From: Streptomyces sp. SCL15-4
Lineage (GTDB): Bacteria > Actinomycetota > Actinomycetes > Streptomycetales > Streptomycetaceae
DNA: 64,000 nt
Assembly (NCBI RefSeq): GCF_033366695.1
Contig: NZ_JAOBTQ010000001.1
Span: 3,534,001-3,598,000, forward strand
Direction: 5' to 3'
Below, piece after piece: positions 15,841-25,974 of the stretch. The stretch's first letter is position 1. Every line of letters starts with the position of its first letter. Made by a program: the position numbers and the translations under genes. The notes under the pieces were generated by a model that saw only the letters and a list, made by a program, of their open reading frames with translations, was not told the DNA's origin and did not search any database.

Positions 15841-17688
15841 TCACTCCACCGTGACGGACTTCGCCAGGTTGCGGGGCTGGTCGACCTCGTTGCCGCGGGC
15901 CGTCGCCAGCTCGCAGGCGAAGACCTGCAACGGCACGGTGGCCACCAGCGGCTGGAGGAGCGTCGGCGTGGCCGGGATGCGGATCAGGTGGTCGGCGTAG
16001 GGGACCACCGTCTCGTCGCCCTCCTCCGCGATGACGATGGTGCGGGCGCCGCGCGCGCGGATCTCCTGGATGTTGGAGACGATCTTGTCGTGCAGCAGGG
16101 ACCGGCCGCGCGGCGAGGGCACGACCACCACCACCGGCAGGTCCTCCTCGATCAGCGCGATGGGCCCGTGCTTCAGCTCGCCGGCGGCGAAGCCCTCGGC
16201 GTGCATGTAGGCCAGTTCCTTCAGCTTCAGCGCGCCTTCCAGGGCCACCGGGTAGCCGACGTGCCGGCCGAGGAAGAGGACGGTGTTCTTCGTCGCCAGG
16301 GTGCGGGCCAGCGCCCGGACCGGCTCCATGGTCTCCAGGACCCGCTCCACCTCGTCCGAGATCCGGGACAGGTCCTTGATGACCGCGCGGACCTCGTCGC
16401 CCCACTTGGTGCCGCGCGCCTGGCCGAGGTACAGGGCGACCAGGTAGCAGGCGACGAGCTGGGTGAGGAACGCCTTGGTCGAGGCGACGGCGACCTCGGG
16501 GCCGGCGTGCGTGTACAGCACGGCGTCGGACTCGCGCGGAATGGTGGAGCCGTTGGTGTTGCAGATCGCCAGCACCTTGGAGCCCTGCTCGCGGGCGTGC
16601 CGCAGCGCCATCAGGGTGTCCATGGTCTCGCCGGACTGGGAGATGGCGATCACCAGGGAGCGGCCGTCCAGGATCGGGTCCCGGTAGCGGAACTCGCTGG
16701 CCAGCTCCACCTCGCAGGGGATCCGGGTCCAGTGCTCGATGGCGTACTTGGCGATCAGGCCGGCGTGGAAGGCCGTACCGCAGGCGACGATGACGACCTT
16801 GTCGACCTCGCGCAGTTCGGAGGGGCTGATGCGCACCTCGTCCAGGGTCAGCGAGCCGGACGGGTCGATGCGGCCGAGCAGGGTGTCGGCGACCGCCTTG
16901 GGCTGCTCGGCGATCTCCTTGAGCATGAAGTAGTCGTAGCCGCCCTTCTCGGCGGCCGAGGCGTCCCAGTCCACGTGGTAGGAGCGGACGTCGGCCGGGC
17001 GGCCGTCGAAGCCGGTGACCGTGACACCGTCCCGGCGCAGCTCCACCACCTGGTCCTGGCCCAGTTCGATGGCGGAGCGGGTGTGGGCGATGAACGCGGC
17101 GACGTCGGAGGCCAGGAACGCCTCGCCCTCGCCGACGCCCACCACCAGCGGGCTGTTGCGGCGGGCGCCGACCACCACGTCCGGCTGGTCGGCGTGCACC
17201 GCGACCAGGGTGAAGGCGCCTTCCAGCCGGCGGCACACCAGCCGCATGGCCTCGGCGAGGTCGGCGGTGGCCGAGAACTCCTCGGCGAGCAGGTGCGCGA
17301 CGACCTCGGTGTCCGTCTCGGACGCCAACGCGTGCCCGCGCTCGGCGAGTTCGGCGCGCAGCACCGCGAAGTTCTCGATGATGCCGTTGTGCACCACGGC
17401 GACCCGTCCGGCGTTGTCCAGGTGCGGGTGCGCGTTGGCATCCGTGGGGCCGCCGTGGGTGGCCCAGCGGGTGTGCCCGATACCGGTGGAGCCGGCCGGC
17501 AGCGGCCGTTCGGCCAGCTCCTTCTCCAGGTTGACCAGCTTGCCGGCCTTCTTCGCGGCGGCCAGCCCCCCGTCCGCGAGCACGGCGACACCCGCCGAGT
17601 CGTAGCCCCGGTACTCCAGCCGCTTCAACCCGGCCATCACGACATCCAGTGCCGACTGTGACCCTACGTATCCCACGATTCCGCACAT
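15841..17688 (-). CDS. glmS: Glutamine--fructose-6-phosphate aminotransferase (isomerizing)
   Basis: 615 aa. It makes glucosamine-6-phosphate, the entry to UDP-GlcNAc. The ATG at 17688 gives MCGIVGYVG, which exposes the nucleophilic Cys after Met removal. The Ntn glutaminase domain (about 1-225) has RWATHGGPTD and HNGIIEN. Two SIS sugar domains follow (ISQSGETMDT and the LGRHVGYPVALEGALKLKE region), and the C-terminus ends KSVTVE as usual. A ribozyme switch is not visible upstream. glmM lies about 3 kb away, so two consecutive enzymes of the pathway are nearby. Confidence 0.97.
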   Translation of the reverse strand: MCGIVGYVGSQSALDVVMAGLKRLEYRGYDSAGVAVLADGGLAAAKKAGKLVNLEKELAERPLPAGSTGIGHTRWATHGGPTDANAHPHLDNAGRVAVVHNGIIENFAVLRAELAERGHALASETDTEVVAHLLAEEFSATADLAEAMRLVCRRLEGAFTLVAVHADQPDVVVGARRNSPLVVGVGEGEAFLASDVAAFIAHTRSAIELGQDQVVELRRDGVTVTGFDGRPADVRSYHVDWDASAAEKGGYDYFMLKEIAEQPKAVADTLLGRIDPSGSLTLDEVRISPSELREVDKVVIVACGTAFHAGLIAKYAIEHWTRIPCEVELASEFRYRDPILDGRSLVIAISQSGETMDTLMALRHAREQGSKVLAICNTNGSTIPRESDAVLYTHAGPEVAVASTKAFLTQLVACYLVALYLGQARGTKWGDEVRAVIKDLSRISDEVERVLETMEPVRALARTLATKNTVLFLGRHVGYPVALEGALKLKELAYMHAEGFAAGELKHGPIALIEEDLPVVVVVPSPRGRSLLHDKIVSNIQEIRARGARTIVIAEEGDETVVPYADHLIRIPATPTLLQPLVATVPLQVFACELATARGNEVDQPRNLAKSVTVE

Positions 17689-17815
17689 GAGCGGCAGCCT
17701 AAGCGCCACAACCGACCAGAAACGGCCGCACCCTGCCCGGAATCAGAAATTCCCACCGTCGTACGAAGACCCTTTGTGCAGAGGTGCTGTCCGACCTGAG
17801 GGAGTGAGGGGCAAG

Positions 17816-18486
17816 GTGCCACGTTTCACGGAGTTCGACTTCGGTGTGCCGTCGGTGATGGGTTTGTTCCATCAGGACTGGATGTACGACGGGGACTCGG
17901 CCGCCGAGGTCGTCGCCGAGTATCTCGCGGCCTCGGAGGACGAAGAGGTCCTGGCGGTACGCCGGGACGCACGCGCCCTCGGCAGCCTCTCCTCGCCGGT
18001 GCTGGAGGTGCTCTGGTACGCCGGAGCGCAGTACATGCCGGGCTTGGCGCCCCTGGGAGGAGGAGCCGCGTGGACCCGGACGCTCGTCGGACTGTGTGAC
18101 GCACGGCTGTCGGCGGGCACGGAGGTGCGTCCGTTCACGGGCGCGGACGCCGAGGACGGCATGGCCTGCCTGGACGCGGTCGTCGCCGAGATCGAGGCGG
18201 CGCGGTTCCTGGGCCCGAGGTGCGGGCGGCACTCGTCGACTGCGCGCGCCGTTGCACCCCGGACCTGGCGTTCCGGGTGCTGCTGAGAGCGATGACGGGC
18301 GCGCCGGACGGTTCGCTGTCACCGGAGCAGTACCAGAGGCTGGAGGCCATCGGATCGGCTCTCCGGTACGGCGAGTACGTCGTGGACTCCGTCAAGTACC
18401 TGGTCGAGCGGGCGTGGCGGCACGGACGGCGTTCCTCCCCGGGCTCCTCGGGACGAACGCCGTCTCCCCTGCGGACGGACACGTGA
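17816..18486 (+). pseudogene. CdiI-like immunity protein gene interrupted by a -1 frameshift
   Basis: The first frame runs from GTG 17816 (after GAGGGAGTGAGGGG) to a stop at 18286. Its product, with FHQDWMYDGDSAAEVVAEYL, resembles the CdiI_2 contact-dependent-inhibition immunity family. After GLY-PRO at 18212-18217 the meaningful sequence continues in the -1 frame (EVRAALVDCARRCTPDLAFRV) to a stop at 18486. Joined, the product would be about 223 aa. The break falls exactly on GGGCCCG (18211-18217), which in the zero frame reads G GGC CCG, the X XXY YYZ slippery pattern. It is either a natural or sequencing one-base deletion, or a programmed -1 frameshift. No toxin gene is adjacent. Confidence 0.6.
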
Positions 18487-18532
18487 CGCACCCCACCCCG
18501 CCACCCCGTTCAAACTCCGTTAACAATGGACT

Positions 18533-19522
18533 GTGATCTCACCGGTCTCCTCGATGCCCCGGAGCGCCCACCGGCACAGGCCGGAGGCGACTCCCTACGT
18601 CGATCTCACCCGCGCCGAGTGGAGCGCGCTGCGCGACAAGACGCCGTTGCCGCTCACCGCCGAGGAGGTGGAGAAGCTCCGCGGGCTCGGTGACGTCATC
18701 GACCTGGACGAGGTGCGGGACATCTACCTCCCGCTCTCCCGGCTCCTCAACCTCTACGTCGGCGCCACGGACGGCCTGCGCGGCGCGCTGAACACCTTCC
18801 TCGGGGAAAAGGGCTCCCAGTCCGGCACCCCGTTCGTGATAGGTGTCGCCGGCTCCGTGGCCGTCGGCAAGTCCACCGTCGCCCGTCTGCTCCAGGCCCT
18901 GCTGTCCCGCTGGCCCGAGCATCCCCGCGTGGAGCTGGTGACGACGGACGGCTTCCTGCTGCCCACCCGGGAGCTGGAGGCCCGCGGCCTGATGTCGCGG
19001 AAAGGTTTTCCCGAGTCCTACGACCGCCGGGCCCTGACCCGGTTCGTCGCCGACATCAAGGCCGGCAAGGGCGAGGTGACCGCGCCGGTCTACTCCCACC
19101 TCATCTACGACATCGTGCCGGACGAACGGCTCGTGGTCCGCCGGCCCGACATCCTCATCGTGGAGGGCCTGAACGTCCTCCAGCCCGCCCTGCCCGGCAA
19201 GGACGGCCGTACCCGCGTCGGTCTCGCCGACTACTTCGACTTCAGCGTGTACGTCGACGCGAGCGCCGAGGACATCGAGCGCTGGTACCTGAGCCGCTTC
19301 CGCAAGCTGCGCCGGACGGCCTTCCAGAACCCGTCCTCGTACTTCCGCAAGTACACCCAGGTCTCCGAGGAGGAGGCCCTGGACTACGCGCGCATGCTCT
19401 GGCGGACCATCAACAAGCCGAACCTGGTGGAGAACATCGCGCCGACCCGCGGCCGGGCCACCCTCATCCTGCGCAAGGGCCCGGACCACAAGGTGCAGCG
19501 GCTGCGGCTGCGCAAGCTGTAG
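18533..19522 (+). CDS. coaA: Pantothenate kinase, type I (CoaA)
   Basis: 329 aa. It phosphorylates pantothenate, the first and regulated step of CoA synthesis. The P-loop [17 protein letters not shown] is near residues 103-119, with [21 protein letters not shown] and the [10 protein letters not shown] region typical of the prokaryotic type I enzyme. The GTG at 18533 gives a short N-terminal extension; an ATG at 18554 (MPRSAHRH) is an alternative. The gene is on the plus strand, downstream of the CdiI-like gene and 21 nt upstream of the DUF389 gene. Confidence 0.96.
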   Translation: MISPVSSMPRSAHRHRPEATPYVDLTRAEWSALRDKTPLPLTAEEVEKLRGLGDVIDLDEVRDIYLPLSRLLNLYVGATDGLRGALNTFLGEKGSQSGTPFVIGVAGSVAVGKSTVARLLQALLSRWPEHPRVELVTTDGFLLPTRELEARGLMSRKGFPESYDRRALTRFVADIKAGKGEVTAPVYSHLIYDIVPDERLVVRRPDILIVEGLNVLQPALPGKDGRTRVGLADYFDFSVYVDASAEDIERWYLSRFRKLRRTAFQNPSSYFRKYTQVSEEEALDYARMLWRTINKPNLVENIAPTRGRATLILRKGPDHKVQRLRLRKL

Positions 19523-19543
19523 CCGGTCCGGTTGGATGGGCGC

Positions 19544-20473
19544 ATGCTGCATCTGCGTCTGATCACCCCGGCCGGGACGACGGACGAGGTGGTGGGGCTG
19601 ATCGGGCGGACGGTCGGCACCACCCACCTCGTCGTCCTGCCCGGCGCCGCCCGCGACCCGGCCGGCGACCTCGTGCTGTGCGACGTGGCCCGCGAGGCGG
19701 GTGACGAACTCATCGCCGGGCTACGGCGCCTGGGCCTGGAGGACACCGGTTCCATCGCCGTGGAGGACATCGGCCTGTCGCTGTCCCGGCGGGCCGAGGA
19801 GGCCGAGGAGGAGGCGCCCGGCGAGGGCGCGGACGCGGTGCTGTGGGAGGGCCTGACCGAGGCCACCCACGAGGAGTCGACCCTGACGGTCACCTACCTC
19901 GCGTTCATCACGCTGGCCACGATGATCGCCGCCTGCGGTGTCGTCCTGGACAACGCGATCCTGATCGTGGGCGCGATGGCGGTGGGCCCGGAGTTCGGCC
20001 CGCTGGCCGGCGTCAGCACGGCGCTGGTACGGCGCCGGCCGCGGCTGGCGCTGCGGTCGCTGACCGCGCTGCTGGTGGGTTTCGCCGTGGCGATGGCGGT
20101 GACGGTCGGCTTCGCCGTGCTCATGGACGCCCTCGACCTCTTCCACCGGTCCGACCTGGAGGGGAAGCGGCCCAGCACCGCGTTCGTGTACGCCCCCGAC
20201 GCCTTCTCGTTCATCGTGGCGGTCCTGGCCGGCATCGCCGGCACCCTCTCGCTGACCTCCGCGAAATCGGGAGCGCTGGTGGGCGTGGCCATCTCGGTGA
20301 CCACGGTCCCGGCCGCGGCCAACGCGGCGGTGGCGCTGGCCTACGGCGACATGTCACAGACCAGCGGCTCGACCGTCCAGCTCCTGCTGAACCTGCTGGG
20401 CATCGTCCTGGCGGCGACCGTCACCCTGCTCGCCCAGAAGTACTTCTGGAGGTGCCGGCGCCAACGCCCGTGA
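19544..20473 (+). CDS. DUF389-family integral membrane protein
   Basis: 309 aa. The N-terminal 85 residues form a soluble domain (MLHLRLITPAGTTDEV), followed by an acidic linker (RRAEEAEEEAPGE). About six hydrophobic helices come next, including TYLAFITLATMIAACGVVL, ILIVGAMAVGPEFGPLAGV and VQLLLNLLGIVLAATVTLLA. The IVGAMAVGPEFGP segment is the DUF389 signature. The function of this family is unknown. The ATG at 19544 starts MLHLRL; an in-frame TTG four codons earlier is less likely. Only 21 nt separate it from coaA. Confidence 0.87.
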   Translation: MLHLRLITPAGTTDEVVGLIGRTVGTTHLVVLPGAARDPAGDLVLCDVAREAGDELIAGLRRLGLEDTGSIAVEDIGLSLSRRAEEAEEEAPGEGADAVLWEGLTEATHEESTLTVTYLAFITLATMIAACGVVLDNAILIVGAMAVGPEFGPLAGVSTALVRRRPRLALRSLTALLVGFAVAMAVTVGFAVLMDALDLFHRSDLEGKRPSTAFVYAPDAFSFIVAVLAGIAGTLSLTSAKSGALVGVAISVTTVPAAANAAVALAYGDMSQTSGSTVQLLLNLLGIVLAATVTLLAQKYFWRCRRQRP

Positions 20474-20510
20474 GGGGCGCGGGCCGTGCCCCCGCCCCGA
20501 CGGTCCGCGC

Positions 20511-21869
20511 TTATCCCAACGCCGCCTTGACCGCGTCGGCCAGCCGTCCGGCGACCGACCGGGCCTGCTCGATGTCCGCGGCCTCGACCATCACCCGCAC
20601 CAGCGGCTCCGTCCCCGACGGCCGCAGCAACACCCGCCCGGTGTCGCCGAGTTCGCGCTCCGCCTCGGTGACCGCGGCGGCGAGGTCCGCGGACGTCCGC
20701 ACCCGCGACCTGTCCACGTCCGGCACGTTGATGAGGACCTGCGGCAACCGCTCCATGACGGAGGCCAGCTCCCGCAGCGTACGGCCGGTCTGCGCGACCC
20801 GCGCCGCCAGCAGCAGGCCGGTCAGCGTGCCGTCGCCGGTGGTCGCGTGGTCGAGGATGATGACGTGCCCGGACTGCTCGCCGCCGAGGGCGTAGCCGTG
20901 CTCCTTCATCTCCTCCAGGACGTACCGGTCGCCCACGGCCGTCTGCACCAGCCGGATGCCCGAGCGCTCCATCGCCAGCTTGAAGCCGAGGTTGGACATC
21001 ACGGTGGCCACCACGGTGTCGCCCGGCAGCGCGGACCGTTCCCGCAGCGCCAGCGCGAGCACGGCGAGGATCTGGTCGCCGTCGACCTCCTCGCCGGTGT
21101 GGTCCACGGCCAGGCAGCGGTCGGCGTCGCCGTCGTGCGCGATGCCGAGGTCCGCGCCGTGCTCGACGACCGCGGCCTTGAGCAGGTCCAGGTGGGTCGA
21201 GCCGCAGCCCTCGTTGATGTTGAGCCCGTCGGGCTCGGCGCCGATCGTGACGACCTGGGCGCCCGCGCGGGCGAACGCCTCCGGCGAGACCCCCGAGGCC
21301 GCGCCGTGCGCTTCGTCCAGGACGATCTTCAGTCCGTCGAGCCGGTTGGGCAGCACCGCCAGCAGATGCGCGACGTACTGCTCGAAGCCCTCGTCGTACG
21401 ACCGGACGCGGCCGACGCCGGCCCCCGTCGGCCGCTGCCACGGCTCGCCGTGCCGGTGGGAGTCGTAGATCGCCTCGATCCGGTCCTCCAGCTCGTCGGC
21501 GAGTTTGTGGCCGCCGCGGGCGAAGAACTTGATGCCGTTGTCCGGCATGGCGTTGTGGCTGGCGGACAGCATCACGCCGAGGTCGGCGCCGAGCGCGCCG
21601 GTCAGGTGCGCCACCGCGGGCGTCGGCAGCACGCCGACCCGCAGGACGTCCACGCCCGCGCTGGCCAGACCGGCCACCACCGCCGCCTCCAGGAACTCCC
21701 CGGACGCGCGCGGGTCCCGTCCGACCACCGCGGTCGGCTTGTGGCCCTCGAAGGTGCCCGCCTCGGCCAGTACGTGCGCCGCGGCGACGGAGAGGCCGAG
21801 CGCCATCTCGGCCGTGAGATCCGCGTTGGCGACACCGCGCACGCCGTCCGTGCCGAAGAGTCGTCCCAC
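20511..21869 (-). CDS. glmM: Phosphoglucosamine mutase
   Basis: 452 aa. It converts GlcN-6-P to GlcN-1-P for UDP-GlcNAc. The N-terminus [12 protein letters not shown], the phospho-Ser loop [17 protein letters not shown] (about residues 95-111), the Mg loop DGDADRC, the sugar loop GGEQSGH and the phosphate loop [12 protein letters not shown] are all present. The GTG at 21869 follows CAGGAGGACAA and fits the family length. It lies downstream of rpsI with a strong terminator between them, so it likely has its own promoter. Confidence 0.97.
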   Translation of the reverse strand: MGRLFGTDGVRGVANADLTAEMALGLSVAAAHVLAEAGTFEGHKPTAVVGRDPRASGEFLEAAVVAGLASAGVDVLRVGVLPTPAVAHLTGALGADLGVMLSASHNAMPDNGIKFFARGGHKLADELEDRIEAIYDSHRHGEPWQRPTGAGVGRVRSYDEGFEQYVAHLLAVLPNRLDGLKIVLDEAHGAASGVSPEAFARAGAQVVTIGAEPDGLNINEGCGSTHLDLLKAAVVEHGADLGIAHDGDADRCLAVDHTGEEVDGDQILAVLALALRERSALPGDTVVATVMSNLGFKLAMERSGIRLVQTAVGDRYVLEEMKEHGYALGGEQSGHVIILDHATTGDGTLTGLLLAARVAQTGRTLRELASVMERLPQVLINVPDVDRSRVRTSADLAAAVTEAERELGDTGRVLLRPSGTEPLVRVMVEAADIEQARSVAGRLADAVKAALG

Positions 21870-21995
21870 TTGTCCTCCTGAGGAAGCGTCGATGTCGGAA
21901 GCGGACCGCGCCGCGTCGGGGTGGCAGGCGCCCGGCATCCGATCACACAAGCCTTTGAGCGTCTTGTGCCGTTATACGCCCTTGGCTGGGATAAG

Positions 21996-22038
21996 CGAAC
22001 GCCCCGGCGGCACATGTGGCGTGCCGCCGGGGCGTTCG
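21996..22038. terminator. Strong hairpin after rplM-rpsI
   Basis: An uninterrupted 18-bp stem (CGAACGCCCCGGCGGCAC and its complement) closes a 7-nt loop, 49 nt past the rpsI stop. There is no T-run, as is common in high-GC terminators. It separates the rplM-rpsI unit from glmM. Confidence 0.8.
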
Positions 22039-22086
22039 GAGTACGCGGGGCCGAAGCCCGTACCACGTACGAGCAGGCAGCGAAGC

Positions 22087-22599
22087 TTAGCGCTTGCTGT
22101 ACTGCGGAGCCTTGCGGGCCTTCTTCAGACCGGCCTTCTTCCGCTCGACCGCGCGGTCGTCGCGGCGCAGGAAGCCGGCCTTCTTCAGCGGGCCGCGGTT
22201 GTTGTCGACGTCGGCCTCGTTCAGCGCACGGGCGACACCGAGACGCAGCGCGCCGGCCTGGCCGGAGACACCGCCACCGGCGATACGGGCGACGACGTCG
22301 TAACGGCCCTCGAGCTCCAGGACCTTGAACGGCTCGTTGACTTCCTGCTGGTGCACCTTGTTCGGGAAGTAGTCCTCGAGGGTGCGACCGTTGATCTTCC
22401 ACTTGCCGGTGCCCGGGACGATCCGGACGCGGGCGATGGCGTTCTTGCGGCGGCCCAGGCCGGCGGCCGGCTGCGGCTCGCCGAAGCGGGAGGCCAGGGA
22501 CTCCGAGGTGTACTCGCCCTCGACGGGAACCTCGGACTCGGTGGTGTAGCTGTCGATGTCAAGCTCTTCGAGCGGCTGCTCGGCAGTGGTCTCGGCCAC
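22087..22599 (-). CDS. rpsI: 30S ribosomal protein S9
   Basis: 170 aa. The conserved S9 body (about 45-170) has [35 protein letters not shown] and the basic C-terminal tail ending KAPQYSKR, which reaches toward the P-site tRNA. The acidic N-terminal extension (about 45 residues) is common in actinobacteria. The GTG at 22599 follows TGAGGAGAATC. It is the second gene of the rplM-rpsI operon, with a 42-nt gap. Confidence 0.98.
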   Translation of the reverse strand: MAETTAEQPLEELDIDSYTTESEVPVEGEYTSESLASRFGEPQPAAGLGRRKNAIARVRIVPGTGKWKINGRTLEDYFPNKVHQQEVNEPFKVLELEGRYDVVARIAGGGVSGQAGALRLGVARALNEADVDNNRGPLKKAGFLRRDDRAVERKKAGLKKARKAPQYSKR

Positions 22600-22641
22600 G
22601 ATTCTCCTCAGATTCTGTTCAGTCTTAGGGGGTGGCCGGAC

Positions 22642-23085
22642 TTACTGCGCGACCTGGGTGATCTCGAACGGCACCGGCTGCTGGGCAGCGTGCGGGTGCT
22701 GGTCACCCTTGTAGACCTTCAGCTTCGAGAGCATCTGACGGCCCAGGGAGTTCTTGGGGAGCATGCCCTTGACGGCCTTCTCGATGGCCTTCTCCGGGTT
22801 CTTGTCCAGCAGCTCGTCGTAGCGGACGGAGCGCAGACCACCCGGGTAGCCGGAGTGGCGGTAGGCCATCTTCTGGGTCCGCTTGTTGCCGGACAGGTGG
22901 ACCTTGTCCGCGTTGATGATGATGACGAAGTCACCAGCGTCGACGTGCGGAGCGTAGATCGGCTTGTGCTTGCCCCGGAGGAGGGTCGCAGCAGTGGTGG
23001 CGAGACGACCCAGGACAACGTCCTGAGCGTCGATGACGTGCCACTGGCGCGTCACATCGCCGGGCTTGGGGCTGTACGTACGCAC
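22642..23085 (-). CDS. rplM: 50S ribosomal protein L13
   Basis: 147 aa, the standard length. It starts [20 protein letters not shown] and contains [17 protein letters not shown] and [19 protein letters not shown], conserved in L13, an early 50S assembly protein. The GTG at 23085 matches the family start; longer in-frame starts were rejected. It leads the rplM-rpsI operon under the promoter at 23265-23294 with a leader of about 170 nt. Confidence 0.98.
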   Translation of the reverse strand: MRTYSPKPGDVTRQWHVIDAQDVVLGRLATTAATLLRGKHKPIYAPHVDAGDFVIIINADKVHLSGNKRTQKMAYRHSGYPGGLRSVRYDELLDKNPEKAIEKAVKGMLPKNSLGRQMLSKLKVYKGDQHPHAAQQPVPFEITQVAQ

Positions 23086-23264
23086 GGTTCGTAGCCTTCG
23101 CTTCGAGTGAATGGTCCTAAACAAGGTCACCGAAACGATCACGACAGCCTGGACCCACGGCGGCGACGCAAACCGCGTGTGTGGGGTCGCTGGTCATCGG
23201 CCCGGTGGACCGGTGTAAGGGCCCGTCCCGTGAGAATGAGCAAGCCAATACACAACGAAGAAGT

Positions 23265-23294
23265 AGGTTACCGGGCGGCACCCGGGCGGGTCAA
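23265..23294 (-). promoter_or_regulatory. rplM-rpsI promoter
   Basis: On the minus strand TTGACC (23289-23294) and TAACCT (23265-23270) are 18 nt apart, close to the vegetative sigma consensus. The predicted start lies about 170 nt before rplM. The leader contains an imperfect hairpin pairing GACCC..AC with GTGGGTC around 23151-23207. Confidence 0.65.
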
Positions 23295-23354
23295 AACGAG
23301 GCGGGTCGCCGGACGGCCCCCGTGTCCCCGGCCCCCCCGTCTAAGATGCGCCCC

Positions 23355-24230
23355 ATGAGTTACGGGCAGGGGGGACCCCAGTCTCAGTGGGATCCCTGGA
23401 AACCGCATTCCCAGCAGCCGTGGAGCAGCGGAGACGACGACGGGACGCCCGACTGGGCCGCGCTCGCCGAGGCCTCCGAGACACGGAACAAGCGCCGCAG
23501 GCTGCTGTTCATAGCCGGCGGGGCGCTGGCCACCATCGCGATAGGCACCGCGGTGGCCGTGGCCGTGGTCTCCGCGAACGGCGGTGATCCCGAGGCCGGT
23601 CCCGGCAACCTGCCCGCCAGCGCCTCCCTGCCCGGCTCCGCCACCGCGACGCCGTCCTTCGCGCCGACCAGCGCCCCGCCGCCGCTGGATCCGAAGGACT
23701 TCATCTCCAGCGCCGAGAAGGACACCGCCCCGCTCGGCCCCGGCACGCTCTTCCCCGGCAAGCAGCTCACCGTCGGCGAGACCGTGTACAAGAAGGGCAC
23801 CACGGACGACACCTCGGGCTGTGCCTCCGTGGCCGGCGGCACCCTGCCGGGCATCCTCACCGCCAACGGCTGCACCCGTCTGATGCGCGCGACCTACACC
23901 CACGGCGACATCGCGGTCACCGTGGGCGTCGCCGTCTTCGACAACGCGGCGCAGGCCACCAAGGCCAAGGCGCAGACCGACGACCGGTCGATCGTCCGCT
24001 CGCTGTTCGGCAAGGGCGGGGTCAAGCCCTTCTGCGACGGCGCCTTCTGCCGCTCCACGCGCAACGCCTACGGCCGCTACGCCTACTTCACGATCTCCGG
24101 CTTCACCACCGGCAAGGACGTCACCAAGAAGGACACCGACGTCTTCGGCGCCGGCAACGACCTGGCCCAGTTCACCGTGAACCAGATCCACCGCCGCGGC
24201 CAGGCCCAGGCACAGGCCGCCGCCCGGTAG
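23355..24230 (+). CDS. Membrane-anchored hypothetical protein
   Basis: 291 aa. A cytoplasmic start rich in Gln/Pro/Trp (QWDPWKPHSQQPW) is followed by one transmembrane helix (LLFIAGGALATIAIGTAVAVAVVSA, about residues 50-74). A Pro/Ser/Ala linker and an extracellular domain (about 115-285) follow, with four Cys (CASVAG, NGCTRL, PFCDG, FCRST). No enzyme motif is recognised. The ATG at 23355 was taken; an ATG four codons upstream is also in frame. It is transcribed divergently from rplM. Confidence 0.8.
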   Translation: MSYGQGGPQSQWDPWKPHSQQPWSSGDDDGTPDWAALAEASETRNKRRRLLFIAGGALATIAIGTAVAVAVVSANGGDPEAGPGNLPASASLPGSATATPSFAPTSAPPPLDPKDFISSAEKDTAPLGPGTLFPGKQLTVGETVYKKGTTDDTSGCASVAGGTLPGILTANGCTRLMRATYTHGDIAVTVGVAVFDNAAQATKAKAQTDDRSIVRSLFGKGGVKPFCDGAFCRSTRNAYGRYAYFTISGFTTGKDVTKKDTDVFGAGNDLAQFTVNQIHRRGQAQAQAAAR

Positions 24231-24243
24231 CCGCGCCGCCCGC

Positions 24244-24265
24244 CGGTGCTTCAGCCGCAGCACCG
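24244..24265. terminator. Small hairpin after the membrane-protein gene
   Basis: CGGTGCT and AGCACCG pair over an 8-nt loop, 13 nt past the stop. It may act for the plus-strand gene. The rest of the 217-nt convergent gap to truA holds nothing recognisable. Confidence 0.35.
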
Positions 24266-24447
24266 CCGGCTCCGGCCGGGTGCGCAACGTCACCCTGGAC
24301 CCGTCCTCGGCGCCCTCGGCCAGCGCGGCGGACATCCCGGCGGTGTACGCCCGGCCCGGCCCTGCCGGCGCGGCACGCTCGTCCGGGCGTGCTTCAGGAA
24401 GTCCTGGTCCCAAGGAAGGGCAGGCCGAGACGCGGAATGCGACGAAG

Positions 24448-25311
24448 CTAACAGGTTGCGCATCCCGGAAGGCCGGGCAGCGACCGCTTGTTCCGGGCCT
24501 CCTTGCTGCGGGCCGCCAGCAGCTCGTCCGCCGGGTAGCCGACCTCCTCCAGCGTCAGCCCGTGCGGCCGTACGACATGCACGGCGGAGTCCCGTACGCC
24601 CGCGGCCAGCACCTTCGCCGGCCACTCGGGCCCCCGGTGCCCGTCGCCGACGAACAGCAGCGCGCCGATCAGCGAGCGCACCATGTTGTGGCAGAAGGCG
24701 TCCGCGCGCACGGTCGCGGTGATGATCCCGTCGCCGCCCCGGACCAGGCTCAGTTCCTGGAGCGTACGGATCGTGGTCGCGCCCTCGCGCTTCTTGCAGT
24801 AGGCGGCGAAGTCGTGCTCTCCGAGCAGCGCCCGCGCGGCCTCGTTCATGGCGTCCACGTCGAGCGGCCAGTCGTGCCACAGCACATGGCCCCGCAGCAG
24901 GGGGTCCACTCCCCCGGGATTGTCGGTGACCCGGTAGGCGTACCGCCGCCACACCGCCGAGAACCGCGCGTCGAACCCGCTCGGCGCCTCGCGCAGCGCC
25001 CACACCCGCACGTCCTTCGGCAGCCGGCCGGCCAGCCGCTTCAGCAGCTTCTGGTGGTGCTCGCGCCACAGCTCCCCGGGCAGGTCGACGTGCGCCACCT
25101 GGCCCCGGGCGTGCACACCGGCGTCGGTCCGCCCGGCCACGGTCAGCTCGTACGTCTCCTTGGACCGCGTGACCGTCCGCAGGGCGTCCTCGATCTCCCC
25201 CTGTACGGTCCGCCGGCCGCCGGCCTGCTTGGCCCAGCCGTGGAAGGCGGTGCCGTCGTACGACAGATCAAGACGGACACGGACGTAACCGGGCTGCACT
25301 TCGTCACTCAC
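24448..25311 (-). CDS. truA: tRNA pseudouridine(38-40) synthase TruA
   Basis: 287 aa. TruA makes pseudouridine in the anticodon stem-loop. The catalytic Asp is in [19 protein letters not shown] (about residues 60-75). [24 protein letters not shown] and [14 protein letters not shown] are also family signatures. The C-terminal 20 residues are a species-specific basic tail. The ATG at 25311 is followed by [20 protein letters not shown]. It lies downstream of rplQ, behind a strong terminator. Confidence 0.96.
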   Translation of the reverse strand: MSDEVQPGYVRVRLDLSYDGTAFHGWAKQAGGRRTVQGEIEDALRTVTRSKETYELTVAGRTDAGVHARGQVAHVDLPGELWREHHQKLLKRLAGRLPKDVRVWALREAPSGFDARFSAVWRRYAYRVTDNPGGVDPLLRGHVLWHDWPLDVDAMNEAARALLGEHDFAAYCKKREGATTIRTLQELSLVRGGDGIITATVRADAFCHNMVRSLIGALLFVGDGHRGPEWPAKVLAAGVRDSAVHVVRPHGLTLEEVGYPADELLAARSKEARNKRSLPGLPGCATC

Positions 25312-25352
25312 GTGGGAATCCTCTCAGGGCCGCGCCGTGGCAGGAAACGCGG

Positions 25353-25384
25353 AAGCGGGCCCGCCCCGGAGGGCGGACCCGCTT
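25353..25384 (-). terminator. Terminator after rplQ
   Basis: AAGCGGGCCCGCCC pairs with GGGCGGACCCGCTT around CGGA (13 of 14 positions). It starts 20 nt beyond the rplQ stop and precedes truA, so it probably ends the alpha operon. Confidence 0.75.
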
Positions 25385-25403
25385 GCCGTGCTCAGGCAGA
25401 GCC

Positions 25404-25895
25404 TCAGGCGTCCTTGGACTCCTCGGCCGGAGCCTCGGTCTCCTCGACCTGGGTCTCCTCGGCCTTGGCCTCCTCGGACTCCTTGACCGCGCGCTTGGTC
25501 GCGGCCTCGGCCTCGCCCACGGCCTTCTGCTGCACCGTCAGCGCCTCGACCAGCTCGATGACGGCCATGGGCGCGTTGTCGCCACGGCGGTTACCGATCT
25601 TGGTGATACGGGTGTAACCACCCGGACGGTTCTCGTAGCGCGGGCCGATCTCGGTGAAGAGCGTGTGGACGATGCTCTTGTCCGTGATGACCTGGAGCAC
25701 CTGACGGCGGTTGTGAAGGTCACCCTTCTTCGCCTTGGTGATCAGACGCTCGGCGTACGGGCGCAGGCGGCGGGCCTTCGCCTCGGTGGTGGTGATGCGG
25801 CCGTGCTCGAAGAGGCTCTTCGCCAGGTTCGCGAGGAGCAGCTTCTCGTGCGCGGCACTGCCGCCCAGACGGGCACCCTTGGTGGGCTTCGGCAT
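25404..25895 (-). CDS. rplQ: 50S ribosomal protein L17
   Basis: 163 aa. The first 120 residues are conserved L17 ([28 protein letters not shown] and RTTTEAKA-like [18 protein letters not shown]). An acidic/Ala C-terminal tail ([23 protein letters not shown]) is an actinobacterial addition. The ATG at 25895 follows CAGGAGAA. It follows rpoA with a 182-nt gap that contains a strong hairpin, so its level may differ from that of rpoA. Confidence 0.98.
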   Translation of the reverse strand: MPKPTKGARLGGSAAHEKLLLANLAKSLFEHGRITTTEAKARRLRPYAERLITKAKKGDLHNRRQVLQVITDKSIVHTLFTEIGPRYENRPGGYTRITKIGNRRGDNAPMAVIELVEALTVQQKAVGEAEAATKRAVKESEEAKAEETQVEETEAPAEESKDA

Positions 25896-25974
25896 GGTTC
25901 TTCTCCTGTGTGTCTGCCCCGGCCGTATCAGGTACCGGAGTCAGTATCCGAGCAGGCGGTCGCCTGTCGGAGAT

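Noticed and set aside
15294..17815. glmS ribozyme or another riboswitch near glmS
   Set aside because: No glmS core or ligand-binding fold is visible upstream of 17688, and the class is typical of Firmicutes.
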